DNA of 64,000 bases from Paracoccus limosus. GTDB lineage: Bacteria > Pseudomonadota > Alphaproteobacteria > Rhodobacterales > Rhodobacteraceae. Within the stretch, counting starts at the first letter, position 1, and every line of letters begins with the position of its first letter. The notes below the pieces were generated by a model. It worked only from the letters and a program-made list of their open reading frames with translations, searched no databases and was not told the origin of the DNA. Both the position numbers and the translations under genes were made by a program. Shown here one piece after another: positions 45,206-54,178 of the stretch. The stretch is from the NCBI RefSeq assembly GCF_009711185.1, contig NZ_WMIF01000002.1, forward strand, positions 186,001-250,000, in the 5' to 3' direction.

Positions 45206-45766
45206 ATGCGGGCAATCGCTCTGACCATGACCATGCTGGGGTTGGCCGCCTGCAGCTCTGACCCGCATCTGATGAACATTCACAGCGGGCAACGCACCCC
45301 GGATGAATTCGCCATCGTCCCGACCAAGCCCTTGTCGATGCCGACGGATCTGAATGCGCTGCCCACGCCGACGCCGGGCGGCGGCAATATCACCGATCCG
45401 ACCCCGGCGGCCGACGCCGTGGCGGCCCTGGGTGGCAATCCGGGCCAGCTTTCGGCGCAGAGAATCGGCGCCGCCGATGGCGCGCTGGTCGCCTATGCCG
45501 GCCGTCTGGGCCGCGATCCGGGCATCCGCCAGCAGACCGCCGCCGAGGATCTGCAATGGCGTTCGCGCCGTGGCCGGCGCGTGCTTGAAGTGCTGGCGCG
45601 CACCAATGTCTATTACCGGGCCTATGACGCGATGACGCTGGACAGCTGGGCCGAGGCCGAACGCTGGCGGCCGACGGGCGTCGCGCTGCCCGCCTATCCG
45701 CCGCAGCGCCCGGCCAAGGAAGTGGTGCGGCCCGCCGATCAGGCGCCGATCCTGCGCGGCGACTGA
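45206..45766 (+). CDS. bamF: BamF-like lipoprotein (DUF3035)
   Basis: A 186-residue lipoprotein with lipobox LGLAAC (cysteine 16) followed by SSDPHLMNIHSGQRTPDEFAIV and a conserved LSMPTDLNALPTPTPGGGN segment. DUF3035 proteins are the alphaproteobacterial BamF subunits of the outer-membrane beta-barrel assembly machine. It sits directly after lspA, which would process it, and before a periplasmic M16 peptidase pair. Confidence 0.85.
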   Translation: MRAIALTMTMLGLAACSSDPHLMNIHSGQRTPDEFAIVPTKPLSMPTDLNALPTPTPGGGNITDPTPAADAVAALGGNPGQLSAQRIGAADGALVAYAGRLGRDPGIRQQTAAEDLQWRSRRGRRVLEVLARTNVYYRAYDAMTLDSWAEAERWRPTGVALPAYPPQRPAKEVVRPADQAPILRGD

Positions 45767-45858
45767 TCGCGGCGCCATCACGGTTAGATGAGGCCGCGCG
45801 GTCTTGCGCGGTCCTTGTCGCCGGGGCAGGGTTCGCGCGACCTGATCGGAGCTTGCCC

Positions 45859-47253
45859 ATGAGACGACCCCACCGCCTTGCGCCGGCGCTGACCGCGCTG
45901 GCCCTGAGTGCCGCCCCGGCGCTGGCCGAGATGCCGCAGGGCATCAGCCATTTCACGCTGCCGAACGGGCTTGAGGCCGTGGTGATCGAGGATCATCGCG
46001 CCCCGGTGGTGGTGCAGATGGTCTGGTATCGGATTGGCTCGGCCGATGAGCAGCCCGGGAAATCCGGTATCGCGCATTATCTGGAACATCTGATGTTCAA
46101 GGGCACCGACCGGCTGGGCCCGGGCGAGCTCAGCAAGACCGTGACCGCCAATGGCGGCATGGACAATGCCTTTACCAGCTATGATTACACCGCCTATTTC
46201 CAGCGCATCGCCGCCGACCGGCTGCCCTTGGTCATGGATATGGAATCCGACCGCATGGCGAACCTGAAGATCGGCGAGGACGACTGGAAGGCCGAGCGGC
46301 AGGTGGTGCTGGAGGAACGCTCGCAGCGCACCGACAGCGATCCCGGCGCGCAATTCTCCGAAGAGCGCAATGCCGTGCAATTCTACAACAGCCCCTATCG
46401 CCGCCCGGTCATCGGCTGGCGCCCCGAGATGGAGGGGCTGACCCGCGATGACGCGATTGCATGGTATCAGGCGCATTACGCCCCGAACGACGCCGTGCTG
46501 GTGATCGCGGGCGATGTGACCGCCGACAAGGCGCGCGCGCTGGCCGAGAAATATTACGGCCCGATCCCGGCCAAGCCCGACAGCACCCGCAAGCCGCGCC
46601 CGCAAGAGCCCGAGCAGCGCGCGCCGCGCAGGATCGAGCGCAGCGATCCGCGCGTGCCGCAGCCGGTGCTGACCCGCACCGTGCTGGCGCCGGAGCGCAA
46701 TCCGGGCGATCAAAAGACCGCCGCCGCGCTGAGCGTGCTGGCCGAGCTGCTGGCCGGATCGGCCCAGACCTCGGTTCTGGCGCGCGATCTGGTGCTGACC
46801 GGCAAGGCGCTTTACGTCGATGCCTCTTATGACGGGCTGACGGTCGATCCGACGACATTCGGCCTGTCGCTGGTGCCCGCGCCCGGTGTCAGCAATGCCG
46901 ATGCCGAGGCGGCGCTGGACGCGGCCTTGCAGAAATTCCTGAAAGATGGTCCCGATCCGGCGCAGCTGGAGCGGGTCAAGACCCAGATCCGCGCCGATCG
47001 CATCTATGCCCAGGATTCGGCGCATGGCCGCGCCTATGACTATGGTCAGGGCCTGTCGATCGGGCTGACGGTCGAGGATGTGAACGACTGGCCCGACATT
47101 CTGGCCGCCGTCACCCCCGACGATATCCGTGCCGCCGCGAAACTGGTGCTGTCGAACCCGGCATCGGTCACTGGCTGGCTGTTGCCGCAACCGGGCGCCG
47201 CGCCCGGCGATGCCCAGGCCCTGCCGGCCGCCCAGACCGGGGAAATCCAATGA
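45859..47253 (+). CDS. M16 family zinc metallopeptidase, catalytic subunit
   Basis: A 464-residue exported peptidase with signal peptide MRRPHRLAPALTALALSAAPALA. The inverted zinc motif HYLEH (residues 73-77) and the distal glutamate in QVVLEERSQRTDSDPG make it catalytically complete. The start at 45859 follows GGAG with good spacing. It overlaps the next M16 gene by 4 nt; in related M16B systems an active and an inactive subunit form a heterodimer that degrades oligopeptides in the periplasm. Confidence 0.94.
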   Translation: MRRPHRLAPALTALALSAAPALAEMPQGISHFTLPNGLEAVVIEDHRAPVVVQMVWYRIGSADEQPGKSGIAHYLEHLMFKGTDRLGPGELSKTVTANGGMDNAFTSYDYTAYFQRIAADRLPLVMDMESDRMANLKIGEDDWKAERQVVLEERSQRTDSDPGAQFSEERNAVQFYNSPYRRPVIGWRPEMEGLTRDDAIAWYQAHYAPNDAVLVIAGDVTADKARALAEKYYGPIPAKPDSTRKPRPQEPEQRAPRRIERSDPRVPQPVLTRTVLAPERNPGDQKTAAALSVLAELLAGSAQTSVLARDLVLTGKALYVDASYDGLTVDPTTFGLSLVPAPGVSNADAEAALDAALQKFLKDGPDPAQLERVKTQIRADRIYAQDSAHGRAYDYGQGLSIGLTVEDVNDWPDILAAVTPDDIRAAAKLVLSNPASVTGWLLPQPGAAPGDAQALPAAQTGEIQ

Positions 47254-48578
47254 TCCGCGCCGCCCGACTGCTTGCCAGCCTTTCCCTTGTCTTTGTCGCT
47301 CTGGCCAGCCTGCCGGCGCGGGCCATCGACATCCAGCAGATCACCTCGCCCGGCGGTATCAAGGCCTGGCTGGTCGAGGATCACTCGATCCCCTTCACCG
47401 CGCTGTCGCTGATGTTCAAGGGCGGTGCCAGCCTTGATGCGCCGGGCAAGCGCGGCGAGATCAGCCTGATGACCGCGCTGCTGGAGGAAGGCTCGGGCGG
47501 GATGGATTCGGTGCGCTATGCCGAGGCGGTCGAGGGGCTGGGGGCGCAATCGCGCTTTGACGTCAGCGATGACGCGCTGTCGGTCTCGGCCCGGATGTTG
47601 ACCGAGAACCGCGATCAGGCCGCCGATCTGTTGCGGCAGGCGCTGACCGAGCCGCGCTTCGATCCCGAGGCGGTCGAGCGGGTGCGGGCGCAGCTGCAAT
47701 CGGTGATCCGCTCCGAGGCGACCGATCCCAATGCCATCGCCACCACCGAGCTGGCGCGGCAGGCCTGGGGGGCGCATCCCTATGCCAGCTCGATCAACGG
47801 CACCGCCGAATCGGTGGCCGCGCTGAGCCGCGACGATCTGATCGACGCCAAGGGCCGGGTGCTGGCGCGCGACCGGGTCTATGTGGCGGCCTCGGGCGAT
47901 ATCACCGCCGAAGAGCTGGGCAAGCTGGTCGACAAGATTCTGGGCGGTCTGCCCGAACAGGGCAGCGCGCCCCTGCCGCCGCCGGCCGAGTTACAGTTGA
48001 AGGGCGGGATCACCGTGGTCGATTGGGACAGCCCGCAGACCGTGGTGACATTCGCCCAGCCCGGCCTGCCGATGTCGGACCCGGATTATTTCGCGGCCTT
48101 CGTCGCCGATCACATTCTGGGCGGGGGCGGGTTCTCGTCGCGGCTGATGGACCAGATCCGCGAAAAGCGCGGGTTGACCTATGGCGTGGGCACCGGCCTG
48201 TCGAACGGGCTTTATGGCCAGACCTGGCAGGGCGGCATGGCCAGCGCCAATGACAAGGTGGCCGAGGCCGTGGGGCTGATCCGCAGCGAATGGGACCGCT
48301 TTGCCGAAGGCGGCGTGACCGAGAAGGAACTGACCGACGCCAAGACCTATCTGACCGGGGAATATCCGCTGCGCTTTGACGGCAATGGCAAGATCGCCGC
48401 CATTCTGGCCGGCATGCAGCTGATCGGCCTGCCGGCGGATTACGTCAACACCCGCAACCCGCGCATCGAGGCGGTGACAGCGGCCGATGTGCAGCGCGTG
48501 GCCAAGCGGCTGCTGCATTCCGACCAGATCCGCTTTGTGCTGGTCGGGCGGCCGCAGGGCATTGCCGGGACCGATTAG
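47250..48578 (+). CDS. M16 family peptidase-like protein, non-catalytic subunit
   Basis: A 442-residue exported M16 homologue with signal peptide MIRAARLLASLSLVFVALASLPARA. The position of the zinc motif reads KRGEISLMTALLEEGSGGM: HxxEH is absent, so no zinc site is expected. The C-terminal half keeps the substrate-binding arginine/tyrosine region (FSSRLMDQIREKRGLTYGVGTGL). It should pair with the preceding catalytic subunit, to which it is translationally coupled. Confidence 0.93.
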   Translation: MIRAARLLASLSLVFVALASLPARAIDIQQITSPGGIKAWLVEDHSIPFTALSLMFKGGASLDAPGKRGEISLMTALLEEGSGGMDSVRYAEAVEGLGAQSRFDVSDDALSVSARMLTENRDQAADLLRQALTEPRFDPEAVERVRAQLQSVIRSEATDPNAIATTELARQAWGAHPYASSINGTAESVAALSRDDLIDAKGRVLARDRVYVAASGDITAEELGKLVDKILGGLPEQGSAPLPPPAELQLKGGITVVDWDSPQTVVTFAQPGLPMSDPDYFAAFVADHILGGGGFSSRLMDQIREKRGLTYGVGTGLSNGLYGQTWQGGMASANDKVAEAVGLIRSEWDRFAEGGVTEKELTDAKTYLTGEYPLRFDGNGKIAAILAGMQLIGLPADYVNTRNPRIEAVTAADVQRVAKRLLHSDQIRFVLVGRPQGIAGTD

Positions 48579-48638
48579 CGCCGGTTGCGCTGGCGGAGCC
48601 GGGCGGCGGACCCTGTTCCGGCTGGCGCGCCGGGTTTG

Positions 48639-48659
48639 GGTATTTGGGAAATGGTGAAA
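48639..48659 (+). repeat. Short dispersed intergenic repeat, copy 2
   Basis: GGTATTTGGGAAATGG followed by TGAAA, 20 of 21 positions identical to window positions 1-21. It lies in the 154-nt gap between the M16 gene and mutL. Confidence 0.55.
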
Positions 48660-48732
48660 TGGCGGCCTTGGCTTGGGGCGGCGGCGTCGATCAATCTGGC
48701 GAATCTGCCGTGGGGATGCTAGATCTGGGGGC

Positions 48733-50550
48733 ATGAACGACCATGCCCCCAATATGCGCCCTGTCATCCGGCAGCTGGACGAAGCCGCCGCCAACCGCAT
48801 CGCGGCGGGCGAGGTGGTCGAGCGTCCGGCCTCGGCCGTCAAGGAGCTGGTCGAGAATGCGCTGGATGCGGGGGCGCGGCGGATCGACGTGGCCATTGCC
48901 CGCGGCGGCAAGGCGCTGATCCGGGTCAGCGACGACGGTTGCGGCATGACGGCCGAGGATCTGCCGCTGGCGCTGTCGCGCCATGCCACCAGCAAGATCG
49001 ACGGCAGCGACCTTTTGGACATCCGCAGCTTTGGCTTTCGCGGCGAGGCGCTGCCCAGTCTGGGGGCGGTGGGGCGGCTGACCCTGACCAGCCGCGCGCC
49101 GGGGTTCGAGGCGGCGCAGATTTCGGTGGCTGCGGGGCGGCTGTCCCCGGTCAGGCCGGCGGCGGGCAATCGCGGCACCGTGGTCGAATTGCGCGACCTG
49201 TTCTTTGCCACGCCGGCGCGGCTGAAGTTCCTGCGCAGCGAGCGGGCCGAGACGCAGGCCGTGGCCGAGGTGATCCGCCGGCTGGCCATGGCCGAGCCCT
49301 TTGTCGGCTTTACCCTGACCGATGAGGAAGAGGGACGGCTGCTGTTTCGCGCCGATGCCGAGCAGGGCGAGCTGTTCGGCGCCTTGCAGACGCGGCTGGC
49401 GCGGGTGATGGGGCATGAGTTTATCGAGAACGCGCTGCCGATCGATGCCGAGCGCGACGGGCTGGGGCTGACCGGCTTTGCCGCGCTGCCGACCTATTCG
49501 CGCGGCGCGGCGGTGGCGCAGCATCTGTTCGTCAATGGCCGCCCGGTGCGCGACAAGCTGCTGACCGGGGCCTTGCGGGCGGGTTACATGGATGTGCTGG
49601 CGCAGGGCCGGCATCCGGCGGCGGTGCTGTATCTGGCCTGCGATCCGCATTCGGTCGATGTGAACGTGCATCCGGCCAAGGCCGAGGTGCGTTTCCGCGA
49701 GCCCGATATCGCCCGTGGGCTGGTGGTTTCGGCGCTGCGCCATGCGCTGGCCGGGGCCGGGCATCGCAGTTCCTCGACCGTGGGCACGGCGGCGCTGGCG
49801 GTGGCGCGGCCCGAGCCTGCGCGCCCCTATCAGGCGAGTTCTGCGCCGGCGCGGCCTTCGGCTGCGGCGCTGGCCACCGGGCTGGCGTTGCAGGCGCCGG
49901 CGTTTCCTGCCCCCGGCTTTGCCGAGGCGCCGACCGCGCGCGTCGAGCCCGAGCCTGAAGCCGCGGCCGAGGATGCGCCCCTGGGTGCGGCCCGCGCGCA
50001 ATTGCACGAGAACTGGATCATCGCCCAGACCGCCACCGGCATCGTCATCGTCGATCAGCATGCCGCGCATGAGCGACTGGTCTATGAGCGGCTGAAGGCG
50101 CAGGCCGAGGCCAATGGCATCGCGACGCAGGCCCTGCTGGTCCCCGAGATCGTCGAGCTGTCGGATGCCGATGCGCAGCGCATCCTGTCGATTGCCGATG
50201 ATCTGGCCCGTCTGGGCCTGGTGATCGAGCCCTTTGGCGGCGGCGCGGTGGCGGTGCGCGAGGTGCCGGCGCTGGTCCGGCGGCTGGATGCGGCGCGGCT
50301 GATCCGCGACATCCTTGACGATCTGGCCGATCAGGGCGCCTCGGACCGGCTGCAGGCGCGGGTCGATGCGGTGCTGAGCTCGATGGCCTGCCATGGCTCG
50401 GTCCGCTCGGGGCGGCGGATGTCGGGTGATGAGATGAATGCGCTGCTGCGCGAGATGGAGCGCACGCCCAAATCCGGCCAGTGCAATCATGGCCGCCCGA
50501 CGTGGATCGAGCTGAAGCTGGGCGATATCGAGCGGCTTTTCGGGCGCTGA
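48733..50550 (+). CDS. mutL: DNA mismatch repair protein MutL
   Basis: A 605-residue mismatch-repair ATPase/endonuclease. The GHKL ATPase motifs are [23 protein letters not shown] and [11 protein letters not shown] proline/alanine linker follows at about residues 345-415. The C-terminal domain carries the metal motif DQHA(x)2E(x)4E ([12 protein letters not shown], about residues 441-452), so it is the nicking type of MutL expected in bacteria without Mut[13 protein letters not shown] and [11 protein letters not shown] are C-terminal family segments. An in-frame ATG at 48754 is an alternative start. Confidence 0.96.
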   Translation: MNDHAPNMRPVIRQLDEAAANRIAAGEVVERPASAVKELVENALDAGARRIDVAIARGGKALIRVSDDGCGMTAEDLPLALSRHATSKIDGSDLLDIRSFGFRGEALPSLGAVGRLTLTSRAPGFEAAQISVAAGRLSPVRPAAGNRGTVVELRDLFFATPARLKFLRSERAETQAVAEVIRRLAMAEPFVGFTLTDEEEGRLLFRADAEQGELFGALQTRLARVMGHEFIENALPIDAERDGLGLTGFAALPTYSRGAAVAQHLFVNGRPVRDKLLTGALRAGYMDVLAQGRHPAAVLYLACDPHSVDVNVHPAKAEVRFREPDIARGLVVSALRHALAGAGHRSSSTVGTAALAVARPEPARPYQASSAPARPSAAALATGLALQAPAFPAPGFAEAPTARVEPEPEAAAEDAPLGAARAQLHENWIIAQTATGIVIVDQHAAHERLVYERLKAQAEANGIATQALLVPEIVELSDADAQRILSIADDLARLGLVIEPFGGGAVAVREVPALVRRLDAARLIRDILDDLADQGASDRLQARVDAVLSSMACHGSVRSGRRMSGDEMNALLREMERTPKSGQCNHGRPTWIELKLGDIERLFGR

Positions 50551-50623
50551 GGCGCATTGACGCGGCCGATGGCGATTGACCCGGCGGCGACATGGGGCGA
50601 CAGTCGGAAGCGGAGGTGCCGCC

Positions 50624-50995
50624 ATGCTGGAAATCAGCCCCGAAAAGATCGCTCATGTCATCATCCGCGCCCGCGAATACGATTCCGGCGTGAACGCCTG
50701 GGCGCATAGCGGCCAGCGCACCGGCCATGGCACGGCCACCGAACTGTCCGAATTCATCGCCGCGCTGAACGAGGATGAACAGGCCAGTCTGGTCGCGGTG
50801 ATGTGGGTCGGGCGCGATACCTTTGATGCCAACGACCTCGAAGAGGCCATCGCCACCGCCAAGGCCGAGCGCCGCAGCCCGACCGAGGATTACCTGATGG
50901 GCGAGCCGCAGCTGGCCGATTACCTTGAGGCCGGGATCGAAGCCTTGGGCCTGTCGCCCGAAGCGGTCGAGGACGACCTGCAAAAGCCGGTCTAA
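50624..50995 (+). CDS. DUF3775 family protein
   Basis: A 123-residue soluble acidic protein. It starts LEISPEKIAHVIIRAREYDSG and has ELSEFIAALNEDEQASLVAVMWVGR and SPTEDYLMGEPQLADYLEAGIEALGLS, the DUF3775 pattern. The function is unknown. The start at 50624 has GGAGG 6-7 nt upstream. It lies 73 nt after mutL and runs convergent with the sugar dehydrogenase gene. Confidence 0.85.
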   Translation: MLEISPEKIAHVIIRAREYDSGVNAWAHSGQRTGHGTATELSEFIAALNEDEQASLVAVMWVGRDTFDANDLEEAIATAKAERRSPTEDYLMGEPQLADYLEAGIEALGLSPEAVEDDLQKPV

Positions 50996-51001
50996 CCCGG
51001 A

Positions 51002-52180
51002 TCAGGGCGCCAGCCGCAGCAGGTTTCCTTCGTCGGTCAGCACCATCAGCGCGCCGTCCGGGGCCTGTGCGATGTCGCGAACCCGGCCGATGCCCGGCGC
51101 CAGATGCTGTTCGCCCACCACGCGGTTTCCGTCCAGCTTGAGCCGCACCACCGCCTGCGCCTGCAGACCGCCGATCAACAGGTCGCCGCGCATCTGCGGC
51201 ACCAGCTGGCCATCATAGGCGATCATGCCGCTGGGCGCGATCACCGGATCCCAGTAATAGACCGGCTGCTCCATGCCCTTGGCCTGCGTCAGCCCCTTGC
51301 CGATCGGCTTGCCGCTGTAATCCTGCCCATAGGTAATGACCGGCCAGCCATAGTTGCGGCCTGCCTGCGGCCGGTTCAGCTCATCCCCGCCACGGGGACC
51401 GTGTTCGACCGTCCACAGCCGGCCCTGCCGGTCCAGCGTCGCCGCCTGAATGTTGCGATGGCCCCATGACCAGATCTCGGGCCGGCCACCGCCTTGCAGG
51501 AAGGGGTTGCCGGGCAGGCCGGCGCCGGTCTGGGCGTCGATATGCAGCACCTTGCCCAGATGCGTGTCCACATCCTGCGCCAGCACGCGCGACGCCGGCA
51601 GCGAACGTTCGCCCGTGGTGACGAACAGCCCGCCCCGGCCATCCGGCACAAGGCGCGAGCCGAAATGCTTGTCCGAGGCCCATGCCGGTTGCTGGCGAAA
51701 GATCATCCGGAGGTTTTCCAGCGCACTGCCATCGGCCGACAGCCGGGCGGTGGCGACGGTGGTGCCGTTCTTGCCCTGACCGCGCGGCTCGGAAAAGCTG
51801 AACCAGAGCTGCCGGCTGCGGGCAAAGTCGCGATCCACGGCCACGTCCAGCAAGCCGCCCTGACCGCGGGCGTCGACCTTGGGCAGATTGCGGATCGGTT
51901 CGGACAGCCTGCCGTCGCGCAGCATCCGCATCCGCCCCGGCTTTTCGGTGATCAGCCAGCCGCCATCGGGCAAGAGCGCCAGCCCCCAGGGCTGCGTCAG
52001 CCCCGAAACCACGGTCTGGGGCCGCAGCGAGACGCCGTCGCGCAATTCGGGGGCGCGGGTCTGGCCGGCAAAGGCCGGTTGCTGACCGGCGGCATTGGGG
52101 GGCTGCCGGTTCAGCTCGGCCATGGCGGGGCCGGCGGCCAGCCCGGCAAGCAGGGCGGCGAGGGGCAGGATCGGTTTCAT
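51002..52180 (-). CDS. PQQ-dependent aldose sugar dehydrogenase (YliI-like)
   Basis: A 392-residue periplasmic beta-propeller with signal peptide MKPILPLAALLAGLAAGPAMA. Family segments are GLTQPWGLALLPDGGWLITEKPGRM, HFGSRLVPDGRGGLFVTTGER and VEHGPRGGDELNRPQAGRNYGWP. These belong to soluble aldose dehydrogenases that oxidise aldoses to lactones using PQQ. No pqq synthesis genes are present in the window. It ends a minus-strand gene group beginning with the M17 aminopeptidase or the gene before it. Confidence 0.9.
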   Translation of the reverse strand: MKPILPLAALLAGLAAGPAMAELNRQPPNAAGQQPAFAGQTRAPELRDGVSLRPQTVVSGLTQPWGLALLPDGGWLITEKPGRMRMLRDGRLSEPIRNLPKVDARGQGGLLDVAVDRDFARSRQLWFSFSEPRGQGKNGTTVATARLSADGSALENLRMIFRQQPAWASDKHFGSRLVPDGRGGLFVTTGERSLPASRVLAQDVDTHLGKVLHIDAQTGAGLPGNPFLQGGGRPEIWSWGHRNIQAATLDRQGRLWTVEHGPRGGDELNRPQAGRNYGWPVITYGQDYSGKPIGKGLTQAKGMEQPVYYWDPVIAPSGMIAYDGQLVPQMRGDLLIGGLQAQAVVRLKLDGNRVVGEQHLAPGIGRVRDIAQAPDGALMVLTDEGNLLRLAP

Positions 52181-52255
52181 GGTCGCTCTCCGTTCGGGTC
52201 TGCAAACGAACGGCGCGGGCGGCGCTGCGTTCCCTGCCGCAGGGCCCACCGGGCG

Positions 52256-53311
52256 TTACAGCGCGGCCAGATGCTGCCGGTAAAGCGCGCCCGCCCGGCC
52301 CCAGGGCCCGGCGTCGATCCGGTCCAGCCTGCGCAGCACCGGCATGAGCTGCGCGGCGAAATCCTGCGAGCTTTCCAGCGGCAAGAGCGAGGGCAGGTTG
52401 TCGATGGCCATTACGTCCAGCACCGGCGCCTTGGCCACCCGCAGCACGGGATGCTCCCAATCCGTCGCCCGGTCATAGACCTTGACCGGGTTGAAATCGC
52501 TGGTCGGATCGCAGGCGACATCGCCGATAACGCTAAGCGTGCGGCCCGGCGCCAGTGCCTCGGGGCCGACAAAGACCGGGGCGCCCGGCTGGGCAAGGAT
52601 GCAGTTGATGAAAAGATCATGCGCCAGAATCTGCGGGAACGGGCCGCCGCTGGCGGTTTCGGCCATGTCCCAGCCGGTGATCTGCACCCCCATCCGCGTC
52701 AGCAGGTCCGAGGCGCCGCGCCCGACCCGGCCAAGCGCACCGATCACGATGGCGCGAGGCCGGGGGCTGCCGGTCGCGTCCAGTTCGGCCCGCAGGCTGT
52801 CGGTCATCAGCGATTGGGTGGCAAACCCCGAGACCGGGCCGCAGATGCCGCCGCGCCGCTGCGCCGCCCATGCCATGAGCGAGACGGCGGCCCCGGCGAA
52901 ACCGGCCCAATAGCCAAAGGCCGCCAGCCGCCGGCCATCGTCATCGGTCAGATATTCCAGATCATAAAGCGCGCCACCGCCGGCGCGAAAGCGGCGCAAC
53001 AGTTCGGGGCCGGCGGCCTGCCCCTTATAGGCATGGCCGAACATGATGTGGCGATGCGGCAGCGGCGTGCCATCCTCGGGCAGTTCCTTGAGGCCAAGGA
53101 TGATCGCGTCGCGCGGCGCCGTGGGCCAGCTGCCCTCGGGGGCGGTCGCAGCCCCGGCCGCGACGAAACCGGCAAGGGGCAGGATGCGATGCGGGCTTTC
53201 CTCGACCGTGATGCGAAAGCCTGCGGCGATCAGGTCGCGCACGCCTTCGGGCGTCAGGGCGCTGCGGCGCTCATTGGGACGGCTTTCGCTGCGAAGCCAG
53301 AGATGGACCAT
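52256..53311 (-). CDS. lys1: Saccharopine dehydrogenase, lysine-forming type (LYS1-like)
   Basis: A 351-residue NAD-dependent oxidoreductase. The N-terminal half has LWLRSESRPNERRSALTPEGV and IILGLKELPEDGTPLPHRHIMFGHAYKGQ, and the Rossmann segment is AIVIGALGRVGRGASDLL. These match LYS1-type saccharopine dehydrogenases, which interconvert saccharopine with lysine and 2-oxoglutarate. In bacteria without the aminoadipate pathway it may act in lysine breakdown or in an uncharacterised step. It lies between a PQQ dehydrogenase and an NlpC/P60 protein. Confidence 0.88.
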   Translation of the reverse strand: MVHLWLRSESRPNERRSALTPEGVRDLIAAGFRITVEESPHRILPLAGFVAAGAATAPEGSWPTAPRDAIILGLKELPEDGTPLPHRHIMFGHAYKGQAAGPELLRRFRAGGGALYDLEYLTDDDGRRLAAFGYWAGFAGAAVSLMAWAAQRRGGICGPVSGFATQSLMTDSLRAELDATGSPRPRAIVIGALGRVGRGASDLLTRMGVQITGWDMAETASGGPFPQILAHDLFINCILAQPGAPVFVGPEALAPGRTLSVIGDVACDPTSDFNPVKVYDRATDWEHPVLRVAKAPVLDVMAIDNLPSLLPLESSQDFAAQLMPVLRRLDRIDAGPWGRAGALYRQHLAAL

Positions 53312-53335
53312 GCTTACCCCCGTCCTTGGCTGGGG

Positions 53336-54178
53336 TTACGGAAAGCCGGCGCCCGGTTGCGGCGGCGGCGGGCGATGGGCGCCGCGAAACGGCCCCTGTC
53401 CGGCGGCGTCGATGCGGGCGATGGCATCGGTGATCGGCTCGATGATGACGCTCATGCTATAGGCGGTGGCGTGGATCATGCGCTCGGCGTCCAGTGCCAT
53501 GGCGACATGGCCCGGCCAGAACAGCAGATCGCCGCGCCCGATCTGGTCGGTCGCGGGAAAGGCCGCCTGCTGCATGTCGCTGTCGCCGGGGCAGGCGATG
53601 GCACAGGCCGTCAGCGCGGCCTGCGCCAGCCCCGAGCAATCGATGCCCCAGCGGCTGTTGCCGCCCCAAAGATAGGGCGTGCCCAGCAGGCTTTGCGCCA
53701 CCGCGCCCGGGTCGCGGGCCGGTTGATCGGTGACATGCTGCGCTGGCACCCAGCCGCCGCCCGCCAGCGCGGCAAAGCCGTCGCGAAAGCCGGTGACCGC
53801 CAGCCCGGCGCCCAGAGACAGGCCGAACAATTCGCGGGTCTTCAGGTTCGGCTCGGGATAGACATGCGTGGCCGGGGTGGCGACGCGATGCGTGATCACG
53901 GGCCGCTCGCCGGTCAGCGCCTCGGCCCGCAGCCAGCCGCAATAGCCGTCGGCCTGCGCCTGAACAAAGGCCCATGGCCCGGTCTCGTCGATCACCAGCA
54001 GATCGGCACCGAAATTCACCTGCCGGTCGCGGGCACCATCGGGCGCGCGGCACAGATCGGCCACCGGCACCGCCAGCCGTGCCGCCCGGCCCGGCGTATA
54101 GGTCGGCCGCTGCAGCCGGTCGCGCCAGCTGTCCAGGGCAACGCGCTCGGTCGCGGGGGTCAGGCGGCGGTCGGTCAT
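53336..54178 (-). CDS. NlpC/P60 family cell-wall peptidase
   Basis: A 280-residue cysteine peptidase without signal peptide. Two SH3b-like domains come first (LAVPVADLCRAPDGARDRQV and ITHRVATPATHVYPEPNLKTRELFG), then the C40 catalytic domain: cysteine in GIDCSGLAQAAL, histidine in PGHVAMALD and a third polar residue in MIHATAYSMSV. This is the architecture of dipeptidyl-peptidase VI-like enzymes that cut L-Ala-D-Glu-DAP peptides during murein recycling. It overlaps the aminopeptidase gene by 4 nt, which supports a joint role in degrading peptides. Confidence 0.9.
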   Translation of the reverse strand: MTDRRLTPATERVALDSWRDRLQRPTYTPGRAARLAVPVADLCRAPDGARDRQVNFGADLLVIDETGPWAFVQAQADGYCGWLRAEALTGERPVITHRVATPATHVYPEPNLKTRELFGLSLGAGLAVTGFRDGFAALAGGGWVPAQHVTDQPARDPGAVAQSLLGTPYLWGGNSRWGIDCSGLAQAALTACAIACPGDSDMQQAAFPATDQIGRGDLLFWPGHVAMALDAERMIHATAYSMSVIIEPITDAIARIDAAGQGPFRGAHRPPPPQPGAGFP

